Assembly: GCA_021819135.1 (NCBI GenBank)
Contig: JAKASE010000014.1
Span: 1-56,242, forward strand
Direction: 5' to 3'
Origin: Thermoplasmata archaeon
Lineage (GTDB): Archaea > Thermoplasmatota > Thermoplasmata > Lutacidiplasmatales > UBA184
Length of the DNA: 56,242 nt
Of this stretch, positions 24,931 through 33,760 are shown one piece after another (position 1 is the stretch's first letter; each line of letters starts with the position of its first letter). The notes under the pieces are model-generated. The model was not told where the DNA came from and did no database searches. It worked only from the letters and a program-made list of their open reading frames with translations. The position numbers were made by a program, and so were the translations under genes.

Positions 24931-25767
24931 TCACCGAGTGCGGGCCGGGGGCATCGGGGGCTGGTACCGCCCCGAGCCCTTGAGGAGCGCCGGGTAGTCC
25001 GAGGACTGGATCACCGTGCGCACGTGCTCGATCGCCCCGAAGGCGAAGGCGATCGCGGCGAACAGCGCGACGACGCCCGCCGCCTCGGCCGCGAGGCCCG
25101 AGACCCCCACGAACGCGAGGATCACGCCGAGGGAGGCGAGAGCGTTGAACGACCCGTGCATCGCGACCGCGAGGAGATAGTAGCTGCCCCCCTGGGGTCC
25201 TTTGACGGCGAAACGTCCCCGCGCGTACCCGTACCCGAACATGCCGGTCGAGCTTCCGTGCAGCAGCACGCTCGAGACGCTGCGGACGAGGATGAGCGTG
25301 ATCCCGGCGGCGAGGCCGCCGACCAAGAACGCCCCGAGCCCGTAGAGGAACGTCTCGAAGAACCCGAACCCGAGACCGACGGACGCGCCGAAGACCGGAC
25401 CGTCCGCGAGGATCCGGAGCGACTTGCGGTTCGCTGCGACCCCGGAGGCCTTGAGGGCCTCCTCGATGAACGGCGCGACCACGAGGACGAGGAAGAACAC
25501 CCCGATCGTGGAGTTCCCGTTCAGGAAGACGAACTCCGGCCCGGGGAGGTAGCCGCTCGCCGTGGTCCCGAGCGAGACGAAGATCGCCTCGAGGATCCCC
25601 GCGGTGAACGTCGCGAAGAGCGCCCCGTAGGCGAACGCTCCGAGGAGCGGCCCCCAGCTCTCGGTACGGTAGCGCTCGGTGCGTCGCACCCAGGACAGGT
25701 AGAACAGCGCGGGAAGGAGCGAGACGACGATGAGGACCCCGAGGTCGACCAGGTCCGCCGAGCTCAT
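24931..25767 (-). CDS. PrsW-family membrane protease
   Basis: The product is 278 residues with about eight membrane segments. The conserved blocks of the PrsW/M82 group are present: PFIEEALKASG (the EExxK metal/catalytic motif), GASVGLGFGFFET, HGSSTGMFGYG and AMHGSFNAL with the conserved histidines. Bacterial PrsW cleaves an anti-sigma factor; archaea lack sigma factors, so the substrate here is unknown. The start is ATG at 25767, overlapping the stop of the dehydrogenase upstream (ATGA). Confidence 0.85.
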   Translation of the reverse strand: MSSADLVDLGVLIVVSLLPALFYLSWVRRTERYRTESWGPLLGAFAYGALFATFTAGILEAIFVSLGTTASGYLPGPEFVFLNGNSTIGVFFLVLVVAPFIEEALKASGVAANRKSLRILADGPVFGASVGLGFGFFETFLYGLGAFLVGGLAAGITLILVRSVSSVLLHGSSTGMFGYGYARGRFAVKGPQGGSYYLLAVAMHGSFNALASLGVILAFVGVSGLAAEAAGVVALFAAIAFAFGAIEHVRTVIQSSDYPALLKGSGRYQPPMPPARTR

Positions 25768-26684
25768 CGGGCTCCCCCGGCCGGTTTCGGGTAGACGTAG
25801 AACCCCTCGCCGGTCTTGCGTCCGAGCTTCTTCGCGCTGACCATCGTCCGGAGCAGCGGGCAGGCCCGGTAGCGGCTGTCCCGGAAACCGTCCCAGAGGA
25901 CGTCCAGGATCGCGACGGCCGTGTCGATCCCCACGAGGTCGATCAGCTCGAACGGGCCCATCGGGTGGTGGAAGCCGAGCTTGTAGGCGGCGTCGATGTC
26001 CTCCTTCGTCGCGACGCCTTCGTAGAGCATCCACGCCGCCTCATTGACCAGGACCGCGAGCGCCCGCGTCGTGACGAAGCCGGGGGTGTCCCGGCTGGTC
26101 ACGATCGTCTTGCCGAGGCTTTCGGCGAAGGCGCGCGCCCCGGCGAGGATCTCCGGGCGCGTCCGGTGTCCGGGGATGAGCTCGACCAGGGGCATCTGGA
26201 GGACCGGATTGAAGAAATGGATCCCGACCAGGCGGCCCGGGTCCTTCAGCTCCTCCCCGATCGCGGTGATCGGGAGGGAGGAGGTGTTCGATGCGAGCAG
26301 GCTCGTCGGGGCCGCCGCTTCCTCGAGCTCGGCGAAGAGCCGCCGCTTCAGGCCAAGGTCCTCCGGGGCGGCCTCCACGATGATCTGGGCGGAATCGGCG
26401 CGACGGAGCCCGATGGCGATATCGATCCGCGGGAGCGCGGCGTCCCGTTCCCCGGCCCCGACCTTCTTGCGCTCCACGGCGTGGTCGAGCGCCCGCGTAG
26501 CGTTCGCGAGTCCGCGACGCGCCAGCTCCTCGGTGACGTCCTCGAGCGTCACGGGGTATCCGGCGAGCGCGCACTGCGCGGCGATGCCGCTGCCCATGAT
26601 CCCCGCACCGACGACGAAGACCCGCTTGAGCACGGAGGCCCGGGGGTCGCTCATCATCCCGGCTAGCAGACCCCCCGCGCTCAT
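25764..26684 (-). CDS. 3-hydroxyacyl-CoA dehydrogenase (single-domain, HBDH type)
   Basis: The enzyme oxidises 3-hydroxyacyl-CoA with NAD(P). The product is 306 residues, the size of a stand-alone 3-hydroxybutyryl-CoA dehydrogenase. It has the Rossmann motif VVGAGIMGSGIAAQ, the segment SNTSSLPITAIGE, catalytic His in GIHFFNPVLQMPLVE, and PGFVTTRALAVLVNEA. The C-terminal domain contains GFHHPMGPFELIDLVG. The start is ATG at 26684 overlapping the thiolase-gene stop; an ATG near 26660 is an alternative. No other beta-oxidation gene is nearby. Confidence 0.9.
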   Translation of the reverse strand: MSAGGLLAGMMSDPRASVLKRVFVVGAGIMGSGIAAQCALAGYPVTLEDVTEELARRGLANATRALDHAVERKKVGAGERDAALPRIDIAIGLRRADSAQIIVEAAPEDLGLKRRLFAELEEAAAPTSLLASNTSSLPITAIGEELKDPGRLVGIHFFNPVLQMPLVELIPGHRTRPEILAGARAFAESLGKTIVTSRDTPGFVTTRALAVLVNEAAWMLYEGVATKEDIDAAYKLGFHHPMGPFELIDLVGIDTAVAILDVLWDGFRDSRYRACPLLRTMVSAKKLGRKTGEGFYVYPKPAGGAR

Positions 26685-27616
26685 GACGCCTCGGGGGCGA
26701 GGGGGTGAGTCCCGGCCGCCGCCAGGAACTCGCACGCGCGGCAGACCGGGTGGGCGGAGGGGGCGCCGCAGACGCGGCACCGACCGGGGGCGCCCTCCCC
26801 CTCGGTCCGGAGCCAGCGGTCGACCAGCCGCGCGTGGGTCCGCAGGAGCGCCTGGCGCGTCCCGGGCTGCGACTCCTCGAGCTGCCAGACGATCTCGCGG
26901 AAGAGGTTCCGCGCGGCCCGGTCGGCGTGCGGGCACTCCCCGTGATCGAAGGGAAGGCCCGCGAGGCGGGCGTAGAGGTAGACCTCTCGCTCGGGGACCG
27001 CGGCGAGCGGGGCGATCCGGGGAACGAGTCCGGGTTGCCGGACCCGGTGCGGGGCCATGCGGACCAGCCGGTCGAGGTCCCCATGCACGAGGTTCATGAG
27101 GACCGTCTGGGCGAGGTCGTCGAGGTTGAACCCGACGACGAGCGCGTCGGCGCCGCAGTCGAGCGCTGCCCGGTTCAGGAGCCGGCGGCGCCAGACCCCG
27201 CAGAACGAGCAGGGCACCGTTCCCGGGAGGCCCGCCGCGGTGGTGTCGACCGTGGTGCGGATCTCCTCGGAGGCCCGTACCACGCGGTGCTCGACCCCGA
27301 TCGCGCGGGTCAGCCGCTCGGCCGCGGCGAGCGTCGCGGGCCGGTACGTCGCGATCCCCTCGTCGACGCTCAGCGCGATCACACGGACGGTCGGACGACG
27401 ACCGAAGTAGCGGTGCGTCAGGGCGAGGGCGACCGACGAGTCCTTCCCTCCCGAGAGCGCGACCGCGATCGTCCCGTGCCCGAACCGCGGGATCTGACGG
27501 TGCATCTCCCGGCGGACCCGCTCCTCGACGGAGGCGCGGAAGTGGTGTTCGCACAGGTGCGCCGAGCGATACGGTTGATCGACGACCGCCGGGGCCTCAC
27601 ACCCTGAGCAGCGCAC
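26681..27616 (-). CDS. tRNA 2-thiolation enzyme, TtuA/Ctu1 (NcsA) family
   Basis: This ATP-pyrophosphatase activates a tRNA uridine for sulfur insertion. The product is 311 residues: an N-terminal zinc finger (CSGCEAPA...CEHHF), the PP-loop ALSGGKDSSVAL, catalytic cysteines in PCSFCGVWRR, the segment VVGFNLDDLAQTVLMNL, and a C-terminal zinc finger CRVCGAPSAHPVCRACEF. These features fit archaeal NcsA/TtuA proteins; whether U34 or U54 is the target cannot be read off. The gene leads the operon with the dehydrogenase and PrsW. Confidence 0.88.
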   Translation of the reverse strand: MRCSGCEAPAVVDQPYRSAHLCEHHFRASVEERVRREMHRQIPRFGHGTIAVALSGGKDSSVALALTHRYFGRRPTVRVIALSVDEGIATYRPATLAAAERLTRAIGVEHRVVRASEEIRTTVDTTAAGLPGTVPCSFCGVWRRRLLNRAALDCGADALVVGFNLDDLAQTVLMNLVHGDLDRLVRMAPHRVRQPGLVPRIAPLAAVPEREVYLYARLAGLPFDHGECPHADRAARNLFREIVWQLEESQPGTRQALLRTHARLVDRWLRTEGEGAPGRCRVCGAPSAHPVCRACEFLAAAGTHPLAPEAS

Positions 27617-27682
27617 GACCGTCCCCCACCGGTCCGCGGTATTTGACTGCGGAGCGGGCCTGCCCCTTCCACTGCGTGGATA

Positions 27683-27690
27683 CGATTAAG
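27683..27690 (+). promoter_or_regulatory. TATA-like box of xerA
   Basis: CGATTAAG is centred about 30 bases before the ATG at 27717 and is the only AT-rich patch in the spacer. Confidence 0.4.
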
Positions 27691-27716
27691 AGTCGAACTT
27701 CGGCCAGCATCGTCCG

Positions 27717-28634
27717 ATGTCATCGCCGTCGCCGATCCCGCGCGCGCCGATCGGGCCGCGTCGCGGACGCTCCTCCGCGTCGGGCACGGACGGACCGGAA
27801 GGACGCTTCGACGCCCTTGCGCTGGTCGGGCGCTTCCAGCGGATGCTGCAGGCCCAGGAGCGGAGCCCCTGCACGGTGAAGCAGTACGGGCACATCGCCC
27901 GGACGTTCCTCGCCTTCACCCAGAAGCCGCTCGAGGAGGTCACGCTCCGCGACCTCGAGGCGTACCGGGAGTACCTCGTCCTTCAACGGCACTACTCGAA
28001 GAACTCGGTCTACACCACCGTGCGGGGCCTCACGTGCCTGTTCCGCAGCTTCGGCTACGCCGTGGCCGATCAGCTCGAGCCTCCGCGCCGGCCCGAGCGG
28101 CTCCCCCGCTACCTGACCGAGGAGGAGATGCGCCGGCTGTTCGAGGCGGTCAGCGGCTCGCCTCGGGACAGCGCGATCGTCCACGTCCTCGGGTTCGCCG
28201 GACTCCGGGTCGGGGAGCTCTGCCATCTCGCCCTCGAGGACGTCGAGTTCGAGCGGAACATCCTCCACGTGCGGAGCGGGAAGGGCGACAAGGACCGGGA
28301 GGTCGTCCTCGAGGACCGGACGCGCGCCGCGCTCGACAAGTATCTCACCGAGCGGACGCTCGCCGGCGAGTCGAACCCGCGCCTCTTCCCGGTCGGCCCC
28401 GTCACGGTCGAGCGGCTCGTCCGGAAGGCCGCGCAGGTCGCCGGGATCCCCCGCCGGGTCACGCCGCACATGCTGCGCCACACCCTCGCCACGGCCCTCC
28501 TCTCCCGAGGGTGCGATATCCGCTACATCCAGAAGCTCCTCGGGCACGCATCGGTCGCCACGACGCAGATCTACACCCACGTGGACACCCAGGCGCTGCG
28601 CGAAGCGTATCAGCGCGCGCGCCCGCAATATTAA
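27717..28634 (+). CDS. xerA: Tyrosine recombinase XerA
   Basis: XerA resolves chromosome dimers in archaea. The product is 305 residues: a ~30-residue basic/Pro-rich leader, the core-binding domain (about 35-118), and the catalytic domain. All catalytic residues are in place: R164 in GLRVGEL, a Lys in GKGDKDRE, H251 and R254 in PHMLRHTLAT, H277 in LLGHASVATTQIYTH and Y286. No mobile-element neighbours exist, so it is the housekeeping enzyme, unlike the integrase at 6.2-7.5 kb. Its last codons and TAA form the TATA-like box of the next gene. Confidence 0.9.
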   Translation: MSSPSPIPRAPIGPRRGRSSASGTDGPEGRFDALALVGRFQRMLQAQERSPCTVKQYGHIARTFLAFTQKPLEEVTLRDLEAYREYLVLQRHYSKNSVYTTVRGLTCLFRSFGYAVADQLEPPRRPERLPRYLTEEEMRRLFEAVSGSPRDSAIVHVLGFAGLRVGELCHLALEDVEFERNILHVRSGKGDKDREVVLEDRTRAALDKYLTERTLAGESNPRLFPVGPVTVERLVRKAAQVAGIPRRVTPHMLRHTLATALLSRGCDIRYIQKLLGHASVATTQIYTHVDTQALREAYQRARPQY

Positions 28635-28635
28635 C
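28626..28635 (+). promoter_or_regulatory. TATA-like box of the FAD oxidoreductase, overlapping the xerA stop
   Basis: CAATATTAAC includes the TAA stop of xerA (28632-28634). It is centred 27 bases before the GTG at 28658, so it predicts a leaderless transcript. Confidence 0.5.
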
Positions 28636-28657
28636 CGTCCGAGCGCCTCGGCTCGTC

Positions 28658-29857
28658 GTGCCCTCCGATTCGGTCGACGTCGCCATCCTCGGTGCGGGCA
28701 TCGCCGGCTGCTCCCTCTCCTACCATCTCGCGCGGCGCGGCGTCGGCCCGGTCCTCGTCTTCGACCCGCAGACCTTAGCGGCCGGCGCGTCCGGGCGGGC
28801 CGCCGGGATCGTGACCGAGCAGCTGTGGAACCGCTGGGACGTCGAGGTGACCCGCGCCGCCAAGGCCGAGTACGCGGAGCTCGCCCGCCGGTGGGATCCC
28901 TCCGCGTACGCGACCAACGGGTTCGCCCGGTGGACCCGACAGGCGGAGGCGGTCGCGGTGCTCGACCGGGTCGTTCCGCAGTTCCGGACCTGGGGCGTGC
29001 CGATCGAGCGTCTCGACGCCGACGCGCTCTCGCGTCGGGTCCCCTGGGGGCGCTTCGACGACGTTCGGGGGGCGATCTGGAGCCCGGACGACGGGGTCGT
29101 GGCGCCGAGCACGATGACCGAGATCTACGCGAAGCGGGCCCAGGCGGACGGCGTGGAGTACTGGATGGGGGATCCCTTCCACGCCCTCGATCGCGCAGGC
29201 GACGGATGGTCGATCTCGGGACGGGGTCGGACGGTACGCGCCCGACGCGTGGTCCTCGCCGCCGGTGCCTGGACCAAACGCCTGCTCACGCGGCTCGGCC
29301 TCCCGGCACCGCTCGCCCCGTACCGGGTGCAGGCGGCGCTCCTCCGGCCGCCCCGCCCCGACCCGAGGCTCTTCCCCTCGGTGCACGACATCGACACCGA
29401 CGTGTACGCCCGGCCGGAGGCGAACGGGCGGATCCTGGCCGGGGACGGCACGGAGCTCAATGAGATCGACCCCGAGACCTTCCGTCCCGGCGGGGACGAA
29501 TCGTTCGTCGCCCACCTCGCCGAGAGCTTCCAGACCCGCTTTCCGGGATGGGCCGACGCCGAGCTCATCCGGGCCTGGGCGGGCGTCGTCGTCTCCACCC
29601 CGGACCGCCGGGCCCTCGTCGGCCCGGTCTCGGCGGCGCCGGGGCTCTACCTCATGACCGGGTTCAACGGCTTCGGGGTGATGCGTGCCGGGGGCGTCGC
29701 CCAGCGGCTCGCGGACGCGATGTCGGTGGGAGAGGCCACGGCCGCCGCGACCGAGCCGCTGGCCCCGGTCCTGCCGGATCGGTTCGCCGGAGGGTTCGCC
29801 CCGTTCTCCCCCCGCCCCGGGTTCACCCTGGAGGGGGGAAGTGACCCTCGTTTCTGA
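28658..29857 (+). CDS. FAD-dependent amine/amino-acid oxidoreductase (DAO family)
   Basis: The product is 399 residues. The N-terminal dinucleotide fold VAILGAGIAGCSLSYHLA binds FAD. ASGRAAGIVTEQLW and VVLAAGAWTKRLL are typical of the D-amino-acid/sarcosine oxidase family, and the C-terminal LMTGFNGFGVMRAGG closes the FAD site. The electron acceptor and substrate are unknown. The start is GTG at 28658; the longer frame upstream is a shadow of xerA. Its stop overlaps the glycerate kinase start by 17 bases, so the two are an operon. Confidence 0.85.
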   Translation: MPSDSVDVAILGAGIAGCSLSYHLARRGVGPVLVFDPQTLAAGASGRAAGIVTEQLWNRWDVEVTRAAKAEYAELARRWDPSAYATNGFARWTRQAEAVAVLDRVVPQFRTWGVPIERLDADALSRRVPWGRFDDVRGAIWSPDDGVVAPSTMTEIYAKRAQADGVEYWMGDPFHALDRAGDGWSISGRGRTVRARRVVLAAGAWTKRLLTRLGLPAPLAPYRVQAALLRPPRPDPRLFPSVHDIDTDVYARPEANGRILAGDGTELNEIDPETFRPGGDESFVAHLAESFQTRFPGWADAELIRAWAGVVVSTPDRRALVGPVSAAPGLYLMTGFNGFGVMRAGGVAQRLADAMSVGEATAAATEPLAPVLPDRFAGGFAPFSPRPGFTLEGGSDPRF

Positions 29858-31232
29858 CGCGCTCGCGATCGCACGGGCCGGCATCCGGGCGGTCGACCCG
29901 GCCCGGGCGGTGGCCCGGAACCTGCGGCGGTCGGCGGGGGAGCTCCGGGTGGGCGGTCGCCGCCTCCGGGCGATCCCGCCCGACGCCGTACACCTCGTAG
30001 CGATCGGCAAGGCCGCGGCGGCGATGGCGGATGCGGCCGCTGCCATCCTCGGGCCGAGCGCCCGCGGGATCGTGGCGACCCCCCGGGGGTACCCGTCCCC
30101 TCGCCGGGACCTCCGGGTCGTGTTCGGAGAGCATCCGGTTCCCGGCCCGGGGAGCTTTCGGGCCGGGGCCGCCGTCCTCGACTACGTGCGATCCCTCTCC
30201 CCCCATGAGGCGGTGCTCTTCCTGATCTCCGGGGGCGGCTCGGCGACCGTGGAGGCGCCCGCGCCCTCCCTGAGCTCGGCCGCGATCCGACGGACGACCG
30301 AGGTGCTTCTCTCGAGCGGGGCCCCTATTCAGGCGATGAACGCGATCCGACGTCACCTCTCCGCCATCAAGGGCGGCCGCCTCGCCTTTGCGACCCCGGC
30401 GAAGGCGTTCGCCACGATCGCGATCAGCGACGTCGTCGGGGATCCGCCCGCCGACATCGCGTCGGGGCCGACGGTCGGGGACCCGAGCACGTTCCGGGAC
30501 GCCCTCGGGGTGGTCGGCGACTATGACCTCGTCCGAAGACTTCCTGGGACGGTCCTCGCCCATCTCCGGGCCGGCGCCCGCGGGAGGATCCCCGAGACGC
30601 CGAAGCCGACGGACCCTCGGCTACGGGGGCGCCCGTTCCTCCTCGGGGCCACGAACCGCCTCGCGCTCGACGCTGCGGAGGCGGAGGCCTGCCGCCGGGG
30701 ATACGCGGTCCGGATCGCATCGCGCGCGATGACCGGAGAGACCCGCCCCGTCGCCGAGCGGTTCGCATCGTTCGTCGCGGAGATCTCCCTACGGGAACCG
30801 GGCCGACGGAGGGCGCTCCTGGCCGGTGGCGAGACGACCGTCCGTCTCGGTCCGCACCCGGGCCGGGGCGGTCGGAACCAGGAGTTCGCGCTCGCCTCCG
30901 CCGCGGCGATCGTGGGCCTCGACGCGGTGGTCCTCTCCCTCGGGACGGACGGGGTCGATGGCCCGACGGATGCGGCCGGCGGTTGGGTGGATGGGAGGAC
31001 CGTTGCCCGGGCGAAGGCGCACCGCATCGATCTGGCCGCCGTGCTGCGGACCCACTCCGCCTACGACGCGCTCGTGGGTCTCGGGGGCCTCGTGCGGACC
31101 GGGCCGACCGGGACCAACGTGATGGACCTGCACGTCGGGCTGGTGCGAGGAGCGGGCGCGGCTCGACCGACGGCCGCTCGAGCTCCGCCCGCACGAGCGC
31201 GGGTCCGTCAGTCGGGATACGGCGGGAAGTAG
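29841..31232 (+). CDS. Glycerate 2-kinase (MOFRL family)
   Basis: The enzyme phosphorylates D-glycerate to 2-phosphoglycerate. The product is 463 residues: an N-terminal GCK domain (HLVAIGKAAAAMADAA, then SGGGSATVEAPAPSLS and SDVVGDPPADIASGPTVGD) and a C-terminal MOFRL domain (LLAGGETTVRLG, GRGGRNQEFAL, LSLGTDGVDGPTDAAGGWVD). The start GTG at 29841 directly follows a GGAGGGG (29831-29837). In Thermoplasma this type of kinase ends the non-phosphorylative Entner-Doudoroff route. The 3' end overlaps the convergent aldehyde dehydrogenase, a plausible source of its substrate. Confidence 0.9.
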   Translation: MTLVSDALAIARAGIRAVDPARAVARNLRRSAGELRVGGRRLRAIPPDAVHLVAIGKAAAAMADAAAAILGPSARGIVATPRGYPSPRRDLRVVFGEHPVPGPGSFRAGAAVLDYVRSLSPHEAVLFLISGGGSATVEAPAPSLSSAAIRRTTEVLLSSGAPIQAMNAIRRHLSAIKGGRLAFATPAKAFATIAISDVVGDPPADIASGPTVGDPSTFRDALGVVGDYDLVRRLPGTVLAHLRAGARGRIPETPKPTDPRLRGRPFLLGATNRLALDAAEAEACRRGYAVRIASRAMTGETRPVAERFASFVAEISLREPGRRRALLAGGETTVRLGPHPGRGGRNQEFALASAAAIVGLDAVVLSLGTDGVDGPTDAAGGWVDGRTVARAKAHRIDLAAVLRTHSAYDALVGLGGLVRTGPTGTNVMDLHVGLVRGAGAARPTAARAPPARARVRQSGYGGK

Positions 31233-32701
31233 TCGGCCCGGTGCGGCTCCTTCCAGTCGACGTAGACGGTCTTGAGCTGGAGATAGTCGCGGACCCCCCA
31301 GACGGTCCCTTCCCCGCCGAGACCGCTCTGGCGGAAACCGCCGTGGTAGCCCTGAGGGGTCTCGGGACCGACCCGGTTCACGTACGTCTCGCCGTAGCGG
31401 AGCTCGCGGATCGCCTTCTCGGCGAGCGAAAGGTCCCGGGTGAAGACGTAGCTCGAGAGACCGTAGCGGCTCGCGTTCGCCCGACGGATCGCCTCGTCCC
31501 AGTCGGCGAACGTGAGGAGGGGGAGCACCGGTCCGAAGATCTCCTCCTGCGCGACGACGGCGTTCTCCTCCTCGACGTCCCCGAGCACGGTCGGCTGGTA
31601 GAACGCCCCGCCGGCGAACGCCGTCGCCTTCGGGACCTCTCCCCCGACCACGACCGTCGCGCCGGCATCCACCGCCTCGCGGACGTCCTTCGCGATCGTA
31701 TCCCTCGCGTGCTTCGAGTAGAGCGGTCCCATATCGACGCCCGGAGCGAGTCCCGGCCCGACCCGGAGCTTCCCGACCAGGCCGGCGACCCGGGTCCGGA
31801 ACGCTTCGGCGACGGCCCGGTCGACGTAGACGCGCTCGGCCGCGATACAGGCCTGTCCGGCGTTCCAGAAGCGGGCCCAGACGGTCGCCCGCGCCGCCCA
31901 GTCGAGGTCGGCGTCCCGGCCCACGAGGACCGGGGCCTTGCCGCCGAGCTCGAGCAGGCACTTCACGACGCCCGGGGCGGCGAGCCGGAGCACGTCGATG
32001 CCGCTCGATGTGGAGCCCGTGAGCGTGACCGTGGAGCACTGTGGGTGCTGGATCAGGCCCGGTCCGACCTCGGCGCCCCCGCCGGTCACGACGTTCAGGA
32101 CCCCGGAAGGAAGGCCCGCCTCCTTCAGGACCTCCGCGATGAGGAGCGAAGAGAGCGGCGTGTTGCTCGACGGCTTCAGGACCATCGTGTTCCCGCCGAG
32201 CAGCGCGGGGGCGATCTTCCGGGTCACCGTGGCGGCGGGGAAGTTCCACGGTGTGATCGCGACGACGACCCCGCGCGGGACCCAGAGGAGGCGCATCGTC
32301 TCGCCGGTCGGGAGCCCCGCGACCTCCTCGCCCGAGAGGGTGCGCGCGAACGCCGCGTAGTACTCGAAGTTGTCCGCGGCCCCTTCCACCTCCGAGCGAC
32401 TCTCGAAGAGGACCTTCCCCATCTCGCGCGTCACGAGGCGGGCGAGCTCGTCGGCCCGCGCCCGCAACCGCTCGGCGGCCCGCACGAGGATCTTGGCCCG
32501 GGCCGCCGCGCCGATCGCTTCCCAAGCGGGTTGCGCCCTCGCCGCCGAGTCCATCGCCGCCCGGGCGTCGTCGCGGGTCGCCCGCGCGGCCCGTCCCACG
32601 ATCGAGCCATCCGCGGGGTCCACGACGTCGAGCGTCGCCCGGGTCCCGATCGGCACCGACGCGTTGTCGAGAAACAGTCCCCGGGTCAACGACACGGACA
32701 T
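31208..32701 (-). CDS. Aldehyde dehydrogenase (candidate glyceraldehyde dehydrogenase)
   Basis: The product is 497 residues, a full NAD(P)-dependent ALDH. It shows ITPWNFPAATVTRKIAPALL, KPSSNTPLSSLL, TGSTSSG in the cofactor site, catalytic Glu in LELGGKAPVLV, catalytic Cys in NAGQACIAAERVYV, and EEIFGPVLPLL. The substrate is not readable directly. Because it faces a glycerate 2-kinase, oxidation of glyceraldehyde to glycerate is a sensible proposal; Thermoplasma and Picrophilus use an ALDH for that step. AT-rich patches (GGTATAC and AAATAAC) lie 22-37 bases before the ATG. Confidence 0.88.
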   Translation of the reverse strand: MSVSLTRGLFLDNASVPIGTRATLDVVDPADGSIVGRAARATRDDARAAMDSAARAQPAWEAIGAAARAKILVRAAERLRARADELARLVTREMGKVLFESRSEVEGAADNFEYYAAFARTLSGEEVAGLPTGETMRLLWVPRGVVVAITPWNFPAATVTRKIAPALLGGNTMVLKPSSNTPLSSLLIAEVLKEAGLPSGVLNVVTGGGAEVGPGLIQHPQCSTVTLTGSTSSGIDVLRLAAPGVVKCLLELGGKAPVLVGRDADLDWAARATVWARFWNAGQACIAAERVYVDRAVAEAFRTRVAGLVGKLRVGPGLAPGVDMGPLYSKHARDTIAKDVREAVDAGATVVVGGEVPKATAFAGGAFYQPTVLGDVEEENAVVAQEEIFGPVLPLLTFADWDEAIRRANASRYGLSSYVFTRDLSLAEKAIRELRYGETYVNRVGPETPQGYHGGFRQSGLGGEGTVWGVRDYLQLKTVYVDWKEPHRADYFPPYPD

Positions 32702-32744
32702 GGCCCCGGCAGCGCGGAGTCCCGTATACCGTTATTTCGAACGT

Positions 32745-33653
32745 TCAGTCGGGAGCGCGCACCCGGGCCAACTTCTCGAGGAACTCGACCCCCTCACCGC
32801 TCGTCATCGGGCGGCCGTCCTCGCGGGTGAGGGGGAGTCCCGCGATGCGGCACGCCTCCTCGGGCGGCTTCCCTTCGAGGAGTGCGCGGAGCGCCCGCTG
32901 CTCGGCGCGGCTGAAGGGGATACCGCTCAGCTGGAACTCCTCGAACGCCTCAAAGGCGATCGGGCAGACGACGCGCCCGATACGCGCCAGCTCGGCAGCG
33001 TAGAGACGGATCTCTTCCTGGGCGTGCGGGTCCAACCGCAGCGAGAGAAAGTGGAACAGGTTCCACAGGTTCGTCTTCCAGTACCATTGGGTGTAGTAGG
33101 CGACCGGCAGGAGAAGTCGGGCGGTCTCGCGGGCCACTCCTTCCTCCAGCGCCCGGGTGTACGCGGCGTACGCCTCCTGGGAGATCCGGTCGAGGTCGCT
33201 CCGGAACCGTTCGACGGTCTCCGCCGGCAGCGGATCGCCCCGGCCCTGACGGTTCCGCTGGGACTGGTGGCGCACTTCGTCCGGCAGCGGGACCTCGTAC
33301 TCGTCCGTGACGACGCTGTACCGCGCCGACGCCTCGTTCACGGAGGCCGTCCGATGGCGGATCCATTGACGCGCGACGAAGATCGGGAGCCGGACGAAGA
33401 ACTTGTACTCCACCATCTCGAACGGAGTGGTGTGCCGGTGCCGCATCAGGTACCGGATGAGGCCCCGGTCGTCGCGCACCGTCTTGGTGCCCTGGCCGTA
33501 GGAGACCCGGGCGGCCTGCACGATCGCCGCGTCGTTCCCCATGTAGTCCACCAGGGCCACGAACCCGTGGGCGAGCACCGGGGCCTGTACGCCGATGAGC
33601 CGGTCCGCCTCCGGCACGATGGGCCGGGTCATCCGGTCCGACGATTCGGACAC
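32745..33653 (-). CDS. thyX: Flavin-dependent thymidylate synthase ThyX
   Basis: ThyX makes dTMP from dUMP using FAD. The product is 302 residues. The ThyX signature is present at residues 99-113 (RHRTASVNEASARYS). FEMVEYKFFVRLPIFVARQW lies just before it, and ARLLLPVAYYTQWYWKTNL follows. The C-terminal ~80 residues are longer than in the minimal family and contain a helical segment (SRAEQRALRALLEGKPPEEA). The start is GTG at 33653, 28 bases from a TATA-like CCTTTATGCC (33676-33685). Confidence 0.93.
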   Translation of the reverse strand: MSESSDRMTRPIVPEADRLIGVQAPVLAHGFVALVDYMGNDAAIVQAARVSYGQGTKTVRDDRGLIRYLMRHRHTTPFEMVEYKFFVRLPIFVARQWIRHRTASVNEASARYSVVTDEYEVPLPDEVRHQSQRNRQGRGDPLPAETVERFRSDLDRISQEAYAAYTRALEEGVARETARLLLPVAYYTQWYWKTNLWNLFHFLSLRLDPHAQEEIRLYAAELARIGRVVCPIAFEAFEEFQLSGIPFSRAEQRALRALLEGKPPEEACRIAGLPLTREDGRPMTSGEGVEFLEKLARVRAPD

Positions 33654-33675
33654 GGGTCCGCGGAGGGGGTCCGCG

Positions 33676-33685
33676 GCATAAAGGC
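33676..33685 (-). promoter_or_regulatory. TATA-like box of thyX
   Basis: GGCCTTTATG on the minus strand lies about 28 bases before the GTG at 33653, in an otherwise GC-rich spacer. Confidence 0.45.
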
Positions 33686-33760
33686 CGCCGGGCGGGTCGT
33701 GGAACGCCCCGGGAAAGACTATAGGCCACGCGCTGACTCGAATGGCTCGGGAGCTCTCCC

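Noticed and set aside
27717-28634. XerA as a second element integrase
   Set aside because: It has all canonical catalytic residues, no tRNA next to it and no element genes around it. Housekeeping XerA fits better.
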